This document shows positions 19,220 to 20,000 of a DNA stretch of 20,000 bases, piece after piece. Below the pieces are notes generated by a model. The model saw only the letters and a list, made by a program, of their open reading frames with translations. It had not been told where the DNA came from and made no database searches. Within the stretch, counting starts at the first letter, position 1. Each line of letters begins with the position of its first letter. The translations under genes and the position numbers were made by a program. The DNA lies in NCBI GenBank assembly GCA_011634665.1, contig WAEK01000016.1, positions 957,501 through 977,500 of the forward strand. The letters run 5' to 3'. The stretch is from Mortierella sp. BCC40632 (taxonomy: Eukaryota > Mortierellomycota > Mortierellomycetes > Mortierellales > Mortierellaceae).

Positions 19220-19938
19220 TCGGCCAATGTCTCTATCGTCTTTTTCCCGGACGGCAAAAAAAAAAAAAAAAGCACCCATTTTGTGATTAGCAATGAAGGC
19301 GATGCTCAGGCCTGCGACCCGATCAGATCAGATCGCATCCCATCCGTTTGCTCATCACTGCTAACCCTTATTCTTTTTTTTTTTTTTTCTTCTTCTTGTT
19401 CTTGTTCTCTCTCTCTTCTTTTCTTCTTTTCTATCCCTCCTCTATACTCTCCTTCTCTCTCTCTCTTCCTCTATTCGGGGACACACACACCCTTCCGCTC
19501 CCGCACACAGCCAGTAGATGGCCGTTGCCTATTGACGGGGGAGAGAAAGAGGGTTTGCGATTGAATAGACCACTCAAACACTTTTTTTCTTTTTTCTTTT
19601 TTCCTTATTCGCTTCTTTCATTGCAGTGCTCTCTTGGGCGGCTGGCTCCATATTTGGAGGGTCCATTGGATGAGAGACTGCGTGTGTGAGGATGGGGAAA
19701 GGGCAAAAGAGAGAGAGAGAGAGGAGAGGAGAGAGAGAGAGACAGAGACAGACAGACAAAGAGAGTGAGTGATAAGGTCAGAGTGGGTGGAATGAATGAA
19801 TAGATGAATGGATACAAAAAGGGAAAAATGAACAGCAAAGGGCATAACGCCCTCGCAAGCACATGAACATGCATCCACCATGCCTGTTGCTATGCCTGCC
19901 TTGGCCTCGGCGACAATGTTCGGCGCCCAACGGGCCCT

Positions 19939-19962
19939 TCAGGTCAGGTCAGGTCAGACCAG
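19939..19962 (+). repeat. Tandem AGGTC units before terminal T-run
   Basis: Three consecutive aggtc units followed by agacc, close to the window's terminal poly-T (19975-20000). The unit followed by gacc gives a small inverted pair. Nothing ties it to a gene within the window. Confidence 0.5.
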
Positions 19963-19969
19963 GCCCCCC

Positions 19970-20000
<31 letters not shown>

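Larger units (their letters stand above)
17722..20000. other. Right-hand region without a supportable gene
   Basis: It alternates repeats with short unique islands. The islands at about 18040-18130, 18200-18270, 18340-18520, 18820-18980, 19195-19360 and 19490-19560 are more GC-balanced and contain CCAAT strings (near 18419, 18487, 19224), consistent with promoter or distal regulatory DNA. Repeats include (CT)n at about 18671-18706, CCAT/CCATGC tandem units at about 19035-19079, (AG)n at about 19709-19742 and a T-run at 19975-20000. No open frame shows a recognised domain; one good splice acceptor (exon start 19627) is noted under findings. Confidence 0.5.

Overview
The window looks like nuclear DNA of a filamentous fungus. 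The genes are spliced with GT-AG introns, many of them T- or CT-rich before the acceptor. The recognisable proteins are eukaryotic: a Sip5-type RING protein, the NC2-beta/Dr1 histone-fold repressor and a large C2H2 zinc-finger protein. The spaces between exons are crowded with simple repeats such as (CT)n/(AG)n, poly-A/T, (CA)n, (CAA)n and (CAC)n. The moderate GC of the exons and the repeat-rich introns suggest an early-diverging lineage, possibly Mortierellomycota or Mucoromycota, but that is inference only. I see no prokaryotic genes, mobile elements, CRISPR arrays, tRNAs or rRNAs.

Layout from left to right. (1) 1-899, plus strand: 3' part of a HotDog-fold acyl-CoA thioesterase-like gene, with a 19-nt internal microexon. 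(2) 900-1339: convergent 3' region with a long A-run facing a long T-run. (3) 1340-4958, minus strand: a SIP5-family RING gene in four exons. (4) 4959-6669: divergent promoter region full of CT/AG tracts. (5) 6670-8314, plus strand: NC2-beta (DR1) in five exons. (6) 8315-9022: AT-rich convergent 3' region. (7) 9023-16628, minus strand: a predicted 1498-residue C2H2 zinc-finger protein in three exons. (8) 16629-20000: 5' flank of the zinc-finger gene, holding a uORF, purine tracts and GC-rich islands, but no gene I can defend.

The strongest observations concern the two well-conserved divergent neighbours. In the SIP5-like gene, the first zinc-ligand cysteine motif of the RING lies exactly where the reading frame slips by one base, and the cysteine codon is absent in both frames. 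In the DR1 gene, exon 4 has perfect splice phases and a length divisible by three, yet its family-like protein sequence appears only after skipping one base; as written it meets a TGA after four codons. A 2.6-kb zinc-finger exon nearby is fully open, so base-calling noise is not obviously pervasive, but assembly error remains the simplest alternative for both lesions. The genes show no obvious shared pathway: one thioesterase, one signalling/ubiquitin-type RING protein, one general transcription repressor and one putative transcription factor.
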